Assembly (NCBI RefSeq): GCF_034263275.1
Contig: NZ_CP139559.1
Location: forward strand, 1,860,001-1,924,000
DNA: 64,000 nucleotides
Reading direction: 5' to 3'
Origin: Mucilaginibacter sp. cycad4
GTDB lineage: Bacteria; Bacteroidota; Bacteroidia; Sphingobacteriales; Sphingobacteriaceae
Part shown: piece after piece, positions 44,740-53,262 of the stretch
Layout of the letters: every line of letters begins with the position of its first letter
Numbering within the stretch: the first letter of the stretch is position 1
Made by a program: the position numbers and the translations under genes
The notes under the pieces: generated by a model
Told to the model about the DNA's origin: nothing
What the model saw: the letters and a program-made list of their open reading frames with translations, nothing else
Database searches by the model: none

Positions 44740-45228
44740 GTGATTCCGAACCCTGAATATGTGACTGTCGAAATGCATCAGGCAGTGTTGGAAAGGTGCT
44801 GGAAGAACTCTCATAAAGCGTGCCGTAGCCTGTTAAAACGAATAGAAACCCACTTGAAGAAGGAAGAATACAAGTCTGCAATATCCTTTATGATTAAAGC
44901 GATTGAAACTGTACAACGATGTGCGATAGAGCTTAAGCTGGGATACAACAGACAGGACGGAAAATTTGCCAAACTGCAACAGATAATAAGTCTGTTTACC
45001 AATGACTATCAATTTATACTTTTTGAAGGTACGAATGACGATACGGAGTCCGTTTTCTACGATCTATTCGAGAAAGGAAACTTAAAAGGTAAAAAGAAGA
45101 ATTTCAAAGCCGACAAATCTGTTTTAGAAACTGCTGTAAAAAAGATTGAACAGTATTTGTCGAGAACTGAAGAGCTATATAATCAACAAATCGCCTTTCT
45201 CGAGTATTCTTTGGGTAAGTTTTCATGA
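44740..45228 (+). CDS. HEPN-like protein, probably the C-terminal half of the preceding frame
   Basis: 162 residues from the GTG at 44740, but the same frame is open back to 44611 with no start codon. That upstream stretch continues the sequence of the preceding ORF. The helical region (A-V-L-E-R-C-W-K-N-S-H-K-A, then S-F-M-I-K-A-I-E-T-V-Q-R, L-K-L-G-Y) resembles HEPN domains, but a clear Rx4-6H motif is not visible. If the GTG is used this is a separate small protein; if the frame is restored it is the C-terminal HEPN of a two-domain protein. Confidence 0.5.
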   Translation: MIPNPEYVTVEMHQAVLERCWKNSHKACRSLLKRIETHLKKEEYKSAISFMIKAIETVQRCAIELKLGYNRQDGKFAKLQQIISLFTNDYQFILFEGTNDDTESVFYDLFEKGNLKGKKKNFKADKSVLETAVKKIEQYLSRTEELYNQQIAFLEYSLGKFS

Positions 45229-45357
45229 GCAAATGCTGTAAACTTTAATATGCCGCGGCAAAGCCTATTTTAGAAACACACAAAATAGATTATCCGGATT
45301 TTCATTGTGAAATTTGTAATGTACCGCCAAGAAATCAAGGAGCCCGACCAAGTAGCC

Positions 45358-45413
45358 CCGGCGAAAGCAAATGCAGGGACGTGAGTATCTCACGACCTTG
45401 CTCGCTTAGCCGG
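45358..45413. other. Compact hairpin structure, possible structured RNA
   Basis: CCGGC-GA-AAGC pairs with GCTT-A-GCCGG as an outer stem. Inside is the perfect hairpin CGTGAG-TAT-CTCACG (about 45380-45394). It lies in the 347-bp gene-free gap 45229-45575. It could be an RNA element or a DNA site of the island. The rest of the gap holds only the terminator at 45519-45570. Confidence 0.4.
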
Positions 45414-45518
45414 AAACGTAGGGTTATCAGAATTCCACCAACGGAATTTTTTTTCTAATGTCGATAAAACAACGTTTTGTTAATTGGTGGATTATCAATA
45501 TTCTTCAGGAAAATATAA

Positions 45519-45570
45519 AAACGTTAAACTACAAGGGGGGCAAATTGTACCCCCTTGTAGTTTGACGTTT
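45519..45570 (-). terminator. 21-bp inverted repeat, terminator after the ORF6N gene
   Basis: The 21-bp arms 45519-45539 and 45550-45570 share AAACTACAAGGGGG / CCCCCTTGTAGTTT at their core and differ at one position. On the minus strand the stem is followed by TTTTTATATTTT, directly after the ORF6N stop at 45576. Confidence 0.65.
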
Positions 45571-45575
45571 GGGAA

Positions 45576-46097
45576 TTAATTACCTTTCAACTTGAAACCG
45601 ATTGGCTCACGCGGCTCATTCTTCTGCTGTATCAATTGCCTCAATGCCTGAAAAATGGATTGAATATCATCGTCATGGTGAATGACCAGCTTTTCAAGCT
45701 GTTCGAATTTAAGGAGAAGGTCCTTATGAGAAATAAGCATTTCCCTGAATTTAACAAATACCTCAATGATCTTGATACTCATAGAAATAGCCTGCTTACT
45801 ATTTAACACGCTTGAAAGCATGAGAATACCGTGCTCTGTGAAAACGTATGGGGCGTATCTCCGGCCGCCTCTCTTTGAGGTCGCAAATTGCGACCTCAAA
45901 ACATCAAACTCTTCGTTGGTAAGACGAAACATAAATTCTGGGGGAAACCTAAGGGCATTTCTATTGACTTGTTCAATTAGCCGTTTAGTTTCTACTCCAT
46001 ACATCTCAGCCAAATCTTTATCCAACATAATTTTGTGCCCCCTTATCATGTATATTTTTTCAGCGATTTCTTGATCGCCAGCGTTCAACTCTTTCAT
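45576..46097 (-). CDS. ORF6N domain DNA-binding protein
   Basis: 173 residues from the ATG at 46097 (MKELNAGDQEIAEKIY). The frame is open further, but that would run into the integrase gene. The N-terminal ORF6N/KilA-N type domain is clear: I-R-G-H-K-I-M-L-D-K-D-L-A-E-M-Y-G-V-E-T, R-F-P-x-E-F-M-F-R-L, S-K-R-G-G-R-R-Y-A-P-Y-V-F-T-E-H-G. Such proteins bind DNA in phages and mobile elements. It follows the integrase on the same strand (46-bp gap) and may regulate excision or simply travel with the element. Confidence 0.85.
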   Translation of the reverse strand: MKELNAGDQEIAEKIYMIRGHKIMLDKDLAEMYGVETKRLIEQVNRNALRFPPEFMFRLTNEEFDVLRSQFATSKRGGRRYAPYVFTEHGILMLSSVLNSKQAISMSIKIIEVFVKFREMLISHKDLLLKFEQLEKLVIHHDDDIQSIFQALRQLIQQKNEPREPIGFKLKGN

Positions 46098-46143
46098 AAA
46101 ATAGTTATCTATCGATTTTAGTACAATAGTTGCGGTTGAATAT

Positions 46144-47361
46144 TTAGTGAGATTGTAGTTTTTTTCTGAGCACACCCATATCTTCACCAACTTTCAAATC
46201 CAAAATCCTCGCATAGTGTTGTGTAGTCTTGATATTAGTGTGGCCGAGCATTTTAGAAACACTTTCAATTGGTACACCATTCAGTAAGGTGACAGTGGTT
46301 GCGAAAGTGTGCCTGGCAATATGAAAAGTCAGATCTTTATTTACATTACACAAATCTGCAATCTCTTTTAAGTAAGCATTCATTTTTTGGTTGCTTAGTA
46401 TGGGTAATAACTTATCCTCAATCTCACATTGTGGATGATCCCGATATTTTTCAATTACACTCAACGCATAAGGCATAAGTGGAATACGAGAGGGTGTGTC
46501 AGTTTTTTGGCGACTTGTAAAGATCCATTGCTCACCGTCGTGGCCCTTGACAATTTCAGAGCGCCTAAGTTTTTGCACGTCGATATAAGCCAATCCAGTA
46601 TAACAACTAAATAAAAATATATCCCTTACCTGCTCAAGACGAGCACTAACGAAAGATTTTGAAGCCATGATTTCCAACTCTTCTTTCGACAGAAATGGCC
46701 GATCAACTTTTTTTATTTTGATTTTGTAGTTAAGGAAGGGATTGACAGTAATCCAGCCACTCGCCAAACAGATGCGAACAATCTTACCAAAGTTCTTGAT
46801 ATACTTTAATGCTGAATTATTGTTGCATTTACGAACCGAACGGAGGTAGAACTCAAATTCACTGATAAACCGGTGATCAATTTGCTTGACGCGGATATCG
46901 CTGATTTTGTATTTCCATTGCATAAAGTCTTGCGTGTGCTTTAGCGTTGTTTCATACCGGGTAACAGTAGCGGGAGCAAATTCCTCATTCACCAAGGCGG
47001 CTACCTTGCGGTTATGTTCCTTGAATACATCAACCAGCATAACGGGCTTTTCTGTTTTGCCAAGGAACCGATTTTTAATTTTTTCCGCTGTAAGCTCTTC
47101 ACTACAGTCCTTTAAGTAGCGGATCGTATCATTAATCTTTAGTTCGACATCATTGAGGGCAGAGTTCAATTTGTACACTGCCTCTGTTTTGCCCTTAGCT
47201 CTTTCTTCACTTGGATTCCAGAGCTTTGACTGAATTTTTTGACCGGTTGCCAATTCGGCACGCTGTCCATCGCAGGTGATGCGTACGTAAACCGGAACTT
47301 TTTCTTCTTTTGAATTCGTCCTCTTTTTCAGATAAAAGAGAACAGCCACATTTTTGATCAT
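46144..47361 (-). CDS. Tyrosine recombinase (integrase) of the ssrA island
   Basis: 405 residues: an arm-binding domain (about 1-100), a SAM-like core-binding domain (about 105-205), and a catalytic domain (about 215-395). Catalytic H347-x-x-R350, the L-G-H motif and Y383 (HYARI) are present. The first Arg of the usual set is Ala258 (TGLAYID), as in the IntDOT group of Bacteroidota elements, so this is a family trait and not decay. The gene starts ~250 bp from the ssrA 3' end, where the element recombines. Its upstream region carries repeated GTGCTCACC motifs. Confidence 0.92.
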   Translation of the reverse strand: MIKNVAVLFYLKKRTNSKEEKVPVYVRITCDGQRAELATGQKIQSKLWNPSEERAKGKTEAVYKLNSALNDVELKINDTIRYLKDCSEELTAEKIKNRFLGKTEKPVMLVDVFKEHNRKVAALVNEEFAPATVTRYETTLKHTQDFMQWKYKISDIRVKQIDHRFISEFEFYLRSVRKCNNNSALKYIKNFGKIVRICLASGWITVNPFLNYKIKIKKVDRPFLSKEELEIMASKSFVSARLEQVRDIFLFSCYTGLAYIDVQKLRRSEIVKGHDGEQWIFTSRQKTDTPSRIPLMPYALSVIEKYRDHPQCEIEDKLLPILSNQKMNAYLKEIADLCNVNKDLTFHIARHTFATTVTLLNGVPIESVSKMLGHTNIKTTQHYARILDLKVGEDMGVLRKKLQSH

Positions 47362-47460
47362 AAAAAGCTGTTAAAAAGTTAAACAAATTTACCTTTACAG
47401 CATAATTCTCACAAGATGTTCACTTGCTGAACATCTTGTTTGTCAATTAGTTACAAGCGT

Positions 47461-47530
47461 TCTGGTGAGCACTTGTTTTAAAATTCGGTGCTCACCAGAA
47501 TGCTCACCAAAATGGCCGTTCAACAGTGAG
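47461..47530. promoter_or_regulatory. Right-end GTGAGCAC repeats (possible integrase arm sites)
   Basis: TCTGGTGAGCAC (47461-47472) and GTGCTCACCAGA (47488-47499) form a perfect 12-bp inverted repeat. TGCTCACCAAAA (about 47501) and GTGAGCA (about 47526) follow. The same core occurs next to attL, which fits binding sites shared by both ends. Confidence 0.55.
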
Positions 47531-47551
47531 CAAACGACATCAAAATGCAAC

Positions 47552-47587
47552 AAAAAACCCCTCAAACGTAGCGTTTGAAGGGTTTTA
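47552..47587 (-). terminator. Element-supplied terminator for ssrA
   Basis: On the minus strand: AAAACCCTTCAAACG-CTA-CGTTTGAGGGGTTTTTTG, a stem with one G-T/mismatch position and a T-run, 22 bases after the tmRNA 3' end. It lies inside the island, so it replaces the native terminator now stranded at 17114-17152. Confidence 0.7.
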
Positions 47588-47608
47588 GTGGTGTTTGATA
47601 CCGTTTTC

Positions 47609-47623
47609 GTGGAGCCGGAGGGA
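47609..47623 (-). repeat. attR: 15-bp core overlapping the ssrA 3' end
   Basis: GTGGAGCCGGAGGGA, identical to 17163-17177. It rebuilds the last bases of tmRNA, so ssrA stays intact after integration. Confidence 0.85.
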
Positions 47624-47975
47624 TTCGAACCCTCGTCCAAACATGGTATAAGGTAAGCTTTCTACATGCTTAGCTTCTGTTTAATTGTAGGGAAGGGGAA
47701 GGTCAGTCGCTTACCTGTACCGTCTTCCTTAGGTGCTTTATCTCGTTCGCTATGCACACCTTAAGCAAACCAGTTTCATCTTTCGATGCCCCGATTGCCG
47801 ATCCGATGAAACGGAAAACCGGCGGGACAAAAGCTATGCTAATTCTAAATTAGGCAGCTAAGGCGTAGTTATTTTCGCCATTTGTAAGTTTGAGCGTTCA
47901 GATTTAAGCGCTAATTCACCCAACGCGCTGCATGCTTACCTACTTATCTCCATCCTGTCAATTCCGGTCGACCCC
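47610..47975 (-). ncRNA. ssrA: tmRNA (transfer-messenger RNA)
   Basis: The RNA frees stalled ribosomes and tags the unfinished protein for degradation. The 5' end GGGGTCGACCGG pairs with the 3' CCGGCTCC as acceptor stem, allowing G-T pairs. The T-arm reads GGTTCGAATCC. CCA is not encoded. The tag frame AAT GGC GAA AAT AAC TAC GCC TTA GCT GCC TAA (47850-47882) gives NGENNYALAA. The ends are estimated from pairing. The 3' end is the attachment site of the island. Confidence 0.92.
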
Positions 47976-48017
47976 ATTATTGGAGCTAAAAGCTGAAAGG
48001 ATAAAGCTAAAAGCTTC

Positions 48018-48049
48018 CAAAATTACGAATTTTTACCTACTCCGCCAAA
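48018..48049 (-). promoter_or_regulatory. Predicted ssrA promoter
   Basis: On the minus strand TTTG (48049-48046), 20 bases, then TAATTTTG (48025-48018) match the Bacteroidota -33/-7 consensus. Transcription would begin about 40 bases before the mature tmRNA 5' end, leaving a short leader for removal. Confidence 0.55.
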
Positions 48050-48054
48050 TTTAC

Positions 48055-49287
48055 TCAAACGCTTTCGGCCTTTGACTTTAAGTTTTCAGCTTCAATCCTG
48101 CCCGGATAAACTTTCAATGCTTCATCCAAACAAATCATAGCCTTTTTAAGGGCATCGTTATTTAAAACATAAGCCATACGCACTTCATTTGAGCCAGCGC
48201 CGGGTGTGCTGTAAAAGCCGGTGGCTGGGGCCATCATAACGGTTTCGTTATTAAGGCTAAAGGACTCAAGTATCCACTGGCAAAACTTGTCGGCATCATC
48301 AATGGGTAGTTTTGCAACCACGTAAAATGCCCCCCCGGGATTAGGGCAGTAAACACCATTCATTTTGTTCAATGCACTAACAAGTGTATTGCGCCTGCTG
48401 GTATATTCTTTATTTACGGCTTCAAAATAGCTGTCTGGAGTATCAACTGCCGCTTCACCCGCAATTTGTTCAACCATGCCTGCGCTCAAGCGCGCCTGGG
48501 CAAATTTCAATGCTGTTGAATGTAATTCTTTGTTCTTAGTGATGAGACAGCCTAATCGGGCACCGCATGCGCTGTAGCGTTTGCTTACAGTATCCATTAT
48601 TACAACGTTTTCTTCCAATCCATCCAAATGCATTGGTGATATAAAGGAGCGCCCGTCATAACAAAATTCACGATATGCTTCGTCCGAAAAAACGTACAGA
48701 TCGTGCTTTAAAACCAATTCTTTCAAGGCATCCATTTCTTCTTTTGAATATAAATAACCTGTGGGGTTATTAGGGTTGCATATGATGATCGCCCTGGTTT
48801 TATTGGTTATTAGTTTTTCAAATTCGCTGATAGGAGGGAGCGCGAAACCATTATCAATGTATGATAATATAGGCTTAACCACAATATCGCCCTGGCTTGC
48901 AAATCCATTATAATTGGCATAAAAAGGCTCCGGGATGATCACTTCATCACCCGAATCGAGGCAGGCCATCATGGCAATGGTAATTGCTTCAGAGCCGCCT
49001 GTGGTAACAATAATATCTTCGGGAGTAATATTGTAATCCAGTTTGTTGTAATATTCAGTAAGCTTTTTGCGATAGCTTAATGTGCCTTCGCTCGGGGTAT
49101 AGGCCCAAACCTTAAAATCAATATTTTTAATGGCGTTAAGCATGCCATCGGGTGTTGCAATATCGGGTTGGCCGATGTTGAGATGATACACTTTTTTTCC
49201 CTCCCGCTTTGCTTTATCAGCAAAAGGTGTCAATTTACGTATCGGTGATGCGGGCATTCGCTGCCCTTTTTCAGATATTTTTGGCAT
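48055..49287 (-). CDS. PLP-dependent aminotransferase, class I/II
   Basis: 410 residues, fold type I, with the elements of the aspartate aminotransferase family: Y-x-P-S-E-G near 62, N-P-N-N-P-T-G near 175, D-E-A-Y near 207, S-K236 (Schiff-base Lys, VSKRYSACGAR), and R-x-x-Y close to the C-terminus (EVRMAY). It moves amino groups between an amino acid (probably aspartate, alanine or an aromatic one) and a keto acid. The substrate is not decided by sequence. Its stop lies close to the ssrA promoter. A DUF1573 gene and terminator stand upstream, so it seems to be transcribed alone. Confidence 0.87.
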   Translation of the reverse strand: MPKISEKGQRMPASPIRKLTPFADKAKREGKKVYHLNIGQPDIATPDGMLNAIKNIDFKVWAYTPSEGTLSYRKKLTEYYNKLDYNITPEDIIVTTGGSEAITIAMMACLDSGDEVIIPEPFYANYNGFASQGDIVVKPILSYIDNGFALPPISEFEKLITNKTRAIIICNPNNPTGYLYSKEEMDALKELVLKHDLYVFSDEAYREFCYDGRSFISPMHLDGLEENVVIMDTVSKRYSACGARLGCLITKNKELHSTALKFAQARLSAGMVEQIAGEAAVDTPDSYFEAVNKEYTSRRNTLVSALNKMNGVYCPNPGGAFYVVAKLPIDDADKFCQWILESFSLNNETVMMAPATGFYSTPGAGSNEVRMAYVLNNDALKKAMICLDEALKVYPGRIEAENLKSKAESV

Positions 49288-49342
49288 CCTGCAAAATTAC
49301 TAAAAATGAAAATATTGTTTTGTAAAACCTTTGTAAACGAAA

Positions 49343-49364
49343 AAAGACCCGAAACCGGGTCTTT
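49343..49364 (-). terminator. Terminator after the DUF1573 gene
   Basis: AAAGACCCG-AAAC-CGGGTCTTT with a T-run on the minus strand (TTTTTTCG). It lies 57 bp downstream of the DUF1573 stop and upstream of the aminotransferase start. Confidence 0.75.
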
Positions 49365-49420
49365 AAATATTATTTTAATACCCCCGGTTGATATAGGGGA
49401 TATATCAAGCTTGCAATCAA

Positions 49421-49819
49421 CTACTTGCTTGCCGCGGGTTTAGCTACAACTTCACCAACAATGTTCAAATATTTTTCGGGTGTTACTGCGTTTGATTTAA
49501 CTACGATAGTTTTGTTAAACGGGGCAGCAGCAGCAGCGTTATAAGTAATTTTGATTGTGCCTTTATCGCCACTTTTTACAGGAGTTTTTGTATAGTCGGC
49601 AATGGTACAGCCACAGGTTGGTCTTACTTCTGTTAAAATAAGTGGTTCTTTACCAATATTGGTAAATTCAAACACGGTAGTAACGGGAGTGCCTTGTGGT
49701 ATTTTACCAAAATCATGCTTTTCTTCGTTAAATTTAAACTCAGCTTTTCCGCTATCTTGTGCTGATGCGGTGAAGGCAAAGCCCAATATTACCGCGCAAA
49801 TCATTAATATCTTTTTCAT
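49421..49819 (-). CDS. DUF1573 domain protein, secreted
   Basis: 132 residues with a signal peptide (about 1-20, ending FTASA-Q). The rest is one DUF1573 immunoglobulin-like domain: H-D-F-G-K-I-P-Q-G, F-E-F-T-N-I-G-K-E-P-L, and V-R-P-T-C-G-C-T. Such proteins are abundant in Bacteroidota; the role is not established, and they are probably periplasmic or outer-membrane associated. It has its own promoter and terminator. Confidence 0.88.
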   Translation of the reverse strand: MKKILMICAVILGFAFTASAQDSGKAEFKFNEEKHDFGKIPQGTPVTTVFEFTNIGKEPLILTEVRPTCGCTIADYTKTPVKSGDKGTIKITYNAAAAAPFNKTIVVKSNAVTPEKYLNIVGEVVAKPAASK

Positions 49820-49838
49820 ACGTTATATTTGATTATTA

Positions 49839-49870
49839 CAAATATAAAAGGTTTAATGTAATTACAAAAC
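49839..49870 (-). promoter_or_regulatory. Predicted promoter of the DUF1573 gene
   Basis: On the minus strand TTTTG, 18 bases, then TATATTTG (49846-49839): a good match to the Bacteroidota TTTG / TAnnTTTG promoter. It lies about 20 bp before the start codon. Confidence 0.55.
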
Positions 49871-49955
49871 TATTACTCAAACTCCGGGTTTTATCTGTTA
49901 GTTTGCTTAATACAGAATAGAATTTTATACTTTTACCGTCTAAACAAAATTTTAT

Positions 49956-52391
49956 ATGCCTGAAACTACAACACGCGCTACCAGTAAATTTAATACTGCC
50001 GAGCTCAGTTTTGATGATTTCAAGAAGATTGTTATTGATGATTACCGCATTGGTTATGAGAGCCGTCAGGCTAGTTTAATAGGCCGCAGGGAAGTACTAA
50101 CGGGCAAGGCAAAGTTCGGTATTTTTGGCGACGGTAAAGAGGTTGCACAACTGGCAATGGCCAAGGCTTTTCGCGCCGGCGACTGGCGCGCGGGTTACTA
50201 TCGCGACCAAACTTTTATGTTTGCTACCGGCATGAGCAATATGAAAGAGTTTTTTGCTCAGTTATATGCTAACCCCGATATTGAAAAAGATCCTGCATCA
50301 GGCGGCAGGCAAATGAATTGCCATTATGCCACACGTTTTGTGAATACCGACGGCAGCTGGGTTAACCAGGTTGAAACGATGAACAGTTCATCGGATATCT
50401 CAACAACTGCCGGCCAGATTCCCCGTTTGTTAGGTTTAGCTTATGCTTCAAAACTTTATCGTCAAAATAAAGAGCTGGATTACCTAAAACAGTTTTCGAT
50501 TAATGGCAACGAGGTAGCTTTTGGCAGTGTTGGTAATGGGGCTACATCCGAGGGGGCGTTTTTTGAAACTTTCAATGCGGGTGGGGTATTACAGGTACCT
50601 ATGGCCATCTCTATTTGGGATGATGCCTATGCTATTTCGGTGCCGGCGAACCTGCAAACTACCAAAGAAGATATTTCTGAAATATTAAAAGGTTTTCAGC
50701 GCGAAAACGGAAGCAACGGCTACGAGATCTTTAAAGTTCGTGGCTGGGACTATATCGCCCTTTGCGAAACTTACGAACGTGCCATTAATATCTGCCGTGA
50801 AGAACATGTGCCTGTACTGATCCACGTTACCGAAATGACCCAACCACAGGGACACTCAACGTCGGGCTCACATGAGCGTTATAAAAGCAGGGAACGCCTT
50901 ACCTGGGAAGATGAGCACGATTGTTTGCTAAAAATGCGCGAATGGATGATTACATCGGCTATCTCGACCGAAATAGAACTGGAGGAGCTTGAAGCTGAAG
51001 CAAAAAGATATGTGCGCGAATGTCAGCGTGAGGCGGCTAATGAATTGGCTGTCGTAATAAAAAGCGAAATAGAAGAAGCTGCAGCATTGATCGATGCCTT
51101 TGCCGAAACAGTGCCGGATAAAAAAGAAGCAATATCAGCATTATCAGCTGGTTTGCGCTCCGGTATTGATGCCGGGCGTCGCGAAATCTTTTCAGCCATC
51201 CGCAAAACATTACGGTTAACTACTACCGAAAATAATGTTGAACGCCAGCTTTTAACAGAATGGTTAAAAGTTGAGAAAGCAAAAAATACAGAACGTTACA
51301 ACTCAAAGCTGTTTACCGGAACCCCGGAATCACCTCTGTATGTACCTGTTGTGGATGCTATCTATAGCGATGATGCAAAGCTGATAGACGGAAGAGAAGT
51401 ATTGAACGCCGCTTTCGATGCCAATTTTGCACGCGATAAGAGTATTGTTGCGTTTGGTGAAGATCTGGGTGCTATAGGCGATGTTAACCAGGGTTTTGCG
51501 GGTTTACAGGCAAAATATGGGGAAATCCGCATCACCGATACCGGCATTCGCGAAACAAGTATTATAGGGCAGGGAATGGGCCTGGCTATGCGTGGCTTAA
51601 GGCCAATCGCTGAGATCCAATACCTTGACTACCTGATCTATGCCATAACCATTATCAGCGATGATATTGCAAGTTTAAGCTATCGTACGATGGGCGGGCA
51701 AAAAGCTCCGCTGATTATTCGTACCCGTGGCCACCGCTTAGAAGGGATCTGGCATTCAGGTTCGCCAATGAGTGTTATTTTAGGAGCGATGCGTGGGTTT
51801 CACATTTGTGTGCCCCGTAATATGACCCAGGCAGCAGGTATGTACAATACGCTTTTAAGGGGTGATGAACCTGCGCTGGTAATAGAGTGCCTGAATGGTT
51901 ATCGCTTAAAGGAAAAATTACCTGCCAATGTCGGCGAATTTACTGTACCGCTTGGTAAGGCCGAGATTTTGCGCGAAGGCAATGATATTACTGTGGTATC
52001 GTACGGTTCAACACTGCGCATAGTTCAGGAGGCATCCGAAGAGCTTACAGCAATGGGTATCAATATTGAAATTATTGATCCGCAAACTTTATATCCTTTT
52101 GATACAGAGAATGTTTGTGGCATTTCATTAAAGAAAACCAGCAAGTTGCTTGTAGTTGATGAGGATTTACCGGGTGCAGGTTCAGCTTATATCCTGCAAA
52201 AGATAATGGAAGGCCAAAATGGCTATTATGCACTTGATGCCCAGCCGAAAACGCTTACCGCAAAAGAGCACAGGCCGCCTTATGGTTCGGACGGTGATTA
52301 CTTCAGCAAGCCATCTGTTGATGATGTTGTTGAAACCATTTACGCTATGATGAATGAGGCTAACCCGTCCAAATATCCTGCTATTTATTAA
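49956..52391 (+). CDS. 2-oxoacid dehydrogenase E1, fused alpha and beta subunits
   Basis: 811 residues. Residues ~15-380 are the E1 alpha type, with the thiamine-diphosphate motif G193-N-G-A-T-S-E-G and its partner (I-W-D-D-A-Y-A-I-S). Residues ~470-805 are the beta type (ALNAAFDANFARD...GEDLG near 500, then G-H-R-L-E-G-I-W-H-S-G-S-P). A ~90-residue helical linker joins them. Together they decarboxylate a 2-oxo acid and pass the acyl group to E2, most likely in the branched-chain or pyruvate type complex of the Bacteroidota E1 fusions. No E2 or E3 gene is adjacent. Product specificity cannot be told. Confidence 0.85.
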   Translation: MPETTTRATSKFNTAELSFDDFKKIVIDDYRIGYESRQASLIGRREVLTGKAKFGIFGDGKEVAQLAMAKAFRAGDWRAGYYRDQTFMFATGMSNMKEFFAQLYANPDIEKDPASGGRQMNCHYATRFVNTDGSWVNQVETMNSSSDISTTAGQIPRLLGLAYASKLYRQNKELDYLKQFSINGNEVAFGSVGNGATSEGAFFETFNAGGVLQVPMAISIWDDAYAISVPANLQTTKEDISEILKGFQRENGSNGYEIFKVRGWDYIALCETYERAINICREEHVPVLIHVTEMTQPQGHSTSGSHERYKSRERLTWEDEHDCLLKMREWMITSAISTEIELEELEAEAKRYVRECQREAANELAVVIKSEIEEAAALIDAFAETVPDKKEAISALSAGLRSGIDAGRREIFSAIRKTLRLTTTENNVERQLLTEWLKVEKAKNTERYNSKLFTGTPESPLYVPVVDAIYSDDAKLIDGREVLNAAFDANFARDKSIVAFGEDLGAIGDVNQGFAGLQAKYGEIRITDTGIRETSIIGQGMGLAMRGLRPIAEIQYLDYLIYAITIISDDIASLSYRTMGGQKAPLIIRTRGHRLEGIWHSGSPMSVILGAMRGFHICVPRNMTQAAGMYNTLLRGDEPALVIECLNGYRLKEKLPANVGEFTVPLGKAEILREGNDITVVSYGSTLRIVQEASEELTAMGINIEIIDPQTLYPFDTENVCGISLKKTSKLLVVDEDLPGAGSAYILQKIMEGQNGYYALDAQPKTLTAKEHRPPYGSDGDYFSKPSVDDVVETIYAMMNEANPSKYPAIY

Positions 52392-52460
52392 TAACATAAC
52401 TACAGGTTGTTGAAATCAGTGATTCATCATCCTAATTTCAACAACCGTTTTTTATCTGAA

Positions 52461-53039
52461 ATGGACAATACTTTTTTAACCGTTGCCGAGAATATCAAAA
52501 CCCGCCGTACCGTAAAACCAGCCATGATGAATGGTCATAAGGCACCGAACGGTCATATAGCCGCACTGCTGGAACTTGCCGACTGGGCGCCGACCCATGG
52601 TTTTACCGAACCCTGGCGCTTTATTGTTTATGAAAACCCCGATCAGTTTTGTGCCGAACATGCCGAAGTTTATAAACAGAGTGTATCTGCCGAAGAATTT
52701 AATGAGGCTGCGTACAATAATCTGAAAACCCTTGGCAACAAGGTTTCGCATGTGATCATTACGGTCATGCAGCGCGGCGATCTGCCTAAGATCCCGCCGT
52801 TCGAGGAAGTTGCAGCTGTATCGAGCGCTATTCAGAATATCCTTTTGGGAGCTACGGCCTTAAATATGGCCTCCTTCTGGAGCACCGGCGGCGCTATCCT
52901 GAAACCTGCTTTTAAAGAATTTTTGAATTTGCGGGATGAGGATAATGTAATGGGAGTATTATATCTTGGTTATGCTGATCAATATCCCGAAGGTAAACGC
53001 ACCATTCCTCTTGAAAATAAAATTAAATGGGTTAAATAA
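52461..53039 (+). CDS. Nitroreductase family protein
   Basis: 192 residues from the ATG at 52461 (MDNTFLTVAENIKTRRTVKP); the open frame back to a TTG at 52407 has no support. The FMN-binding pattern R-R-T-V-K-P, W-A-P-T-H-G-F-T-E-P-W-R-F and the later S-A-I-Q-N-I-L-L-G-A are those of nitroreductases. They use NAD(P)H to reduce nitro or quinone compounds. It follows the E1 gene by 69 bp and may be cotranscribed. Confidence 0.87.
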   Translation: MDNTFLTVAENIKTRRTVKPAMMNGHKAPNGHIAALLELADWAPTHGFTEPWRFIVYENPDQFCAEHAEVYKQSVSAEEFNEAAYNNLKTLGNKVSHVIITVMQRGDLPKIPPFEEVAAVSSAIQNILLGATALNMASFWSTGGAILKPAFKEFLNLRDEDNVMGVLYLGYADQYPEGKRTIPLENKIKWVK

Positions 53040-53262
53040 ATTTAACCTATAACTTTTCCTTTTTTTGCTCCGTATAACAGTTTAAAATATTGCTTAGTTT
53101 TAAATTTATTTTCATTTTAGTAAAAAATATCATGTTGCTGATTTGGATTTTAAGTTTTAAAGTATATTTTTGCATTAATCTGTTAATAGCAGGTTAACCT
53201 TTTATCCAAACCCTGTTACTATACCCTAATTAATTAAAATTAAATTAAACTCAGGCAAGCGT

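Larger units (their letters stand above)
17163..47623. mobile_element. ssrA-integrated mobilizable genomic island, about 30.4 kb
   Basis: Bounded by direct repeats of the ssrA 3' end. It has a tyrosine recombinase at the ssrA-proximal end, excisionase-like HTH genes, MobC and a relaxase, but no type IV secretion genes. It therefore fits an integrative mobilizable element rather than a self-transferring ICE. The cargo is mainly defence-like (KAP, Shedu, nuclease-STAND, HEPN, HNH) plus a metabolic/regulatory block. GTGCTCACC motifs occur near both ends and may be integrase arm sites. The boundary assignment is strong; mobility today is inferred. Confidence 0.85.

Noticed and set aside
17163..47623. 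Self-transferring ICE
   Set aside because: No type IV secretion, coupling protein or Tra genes are seen; only mobilization genes are present.
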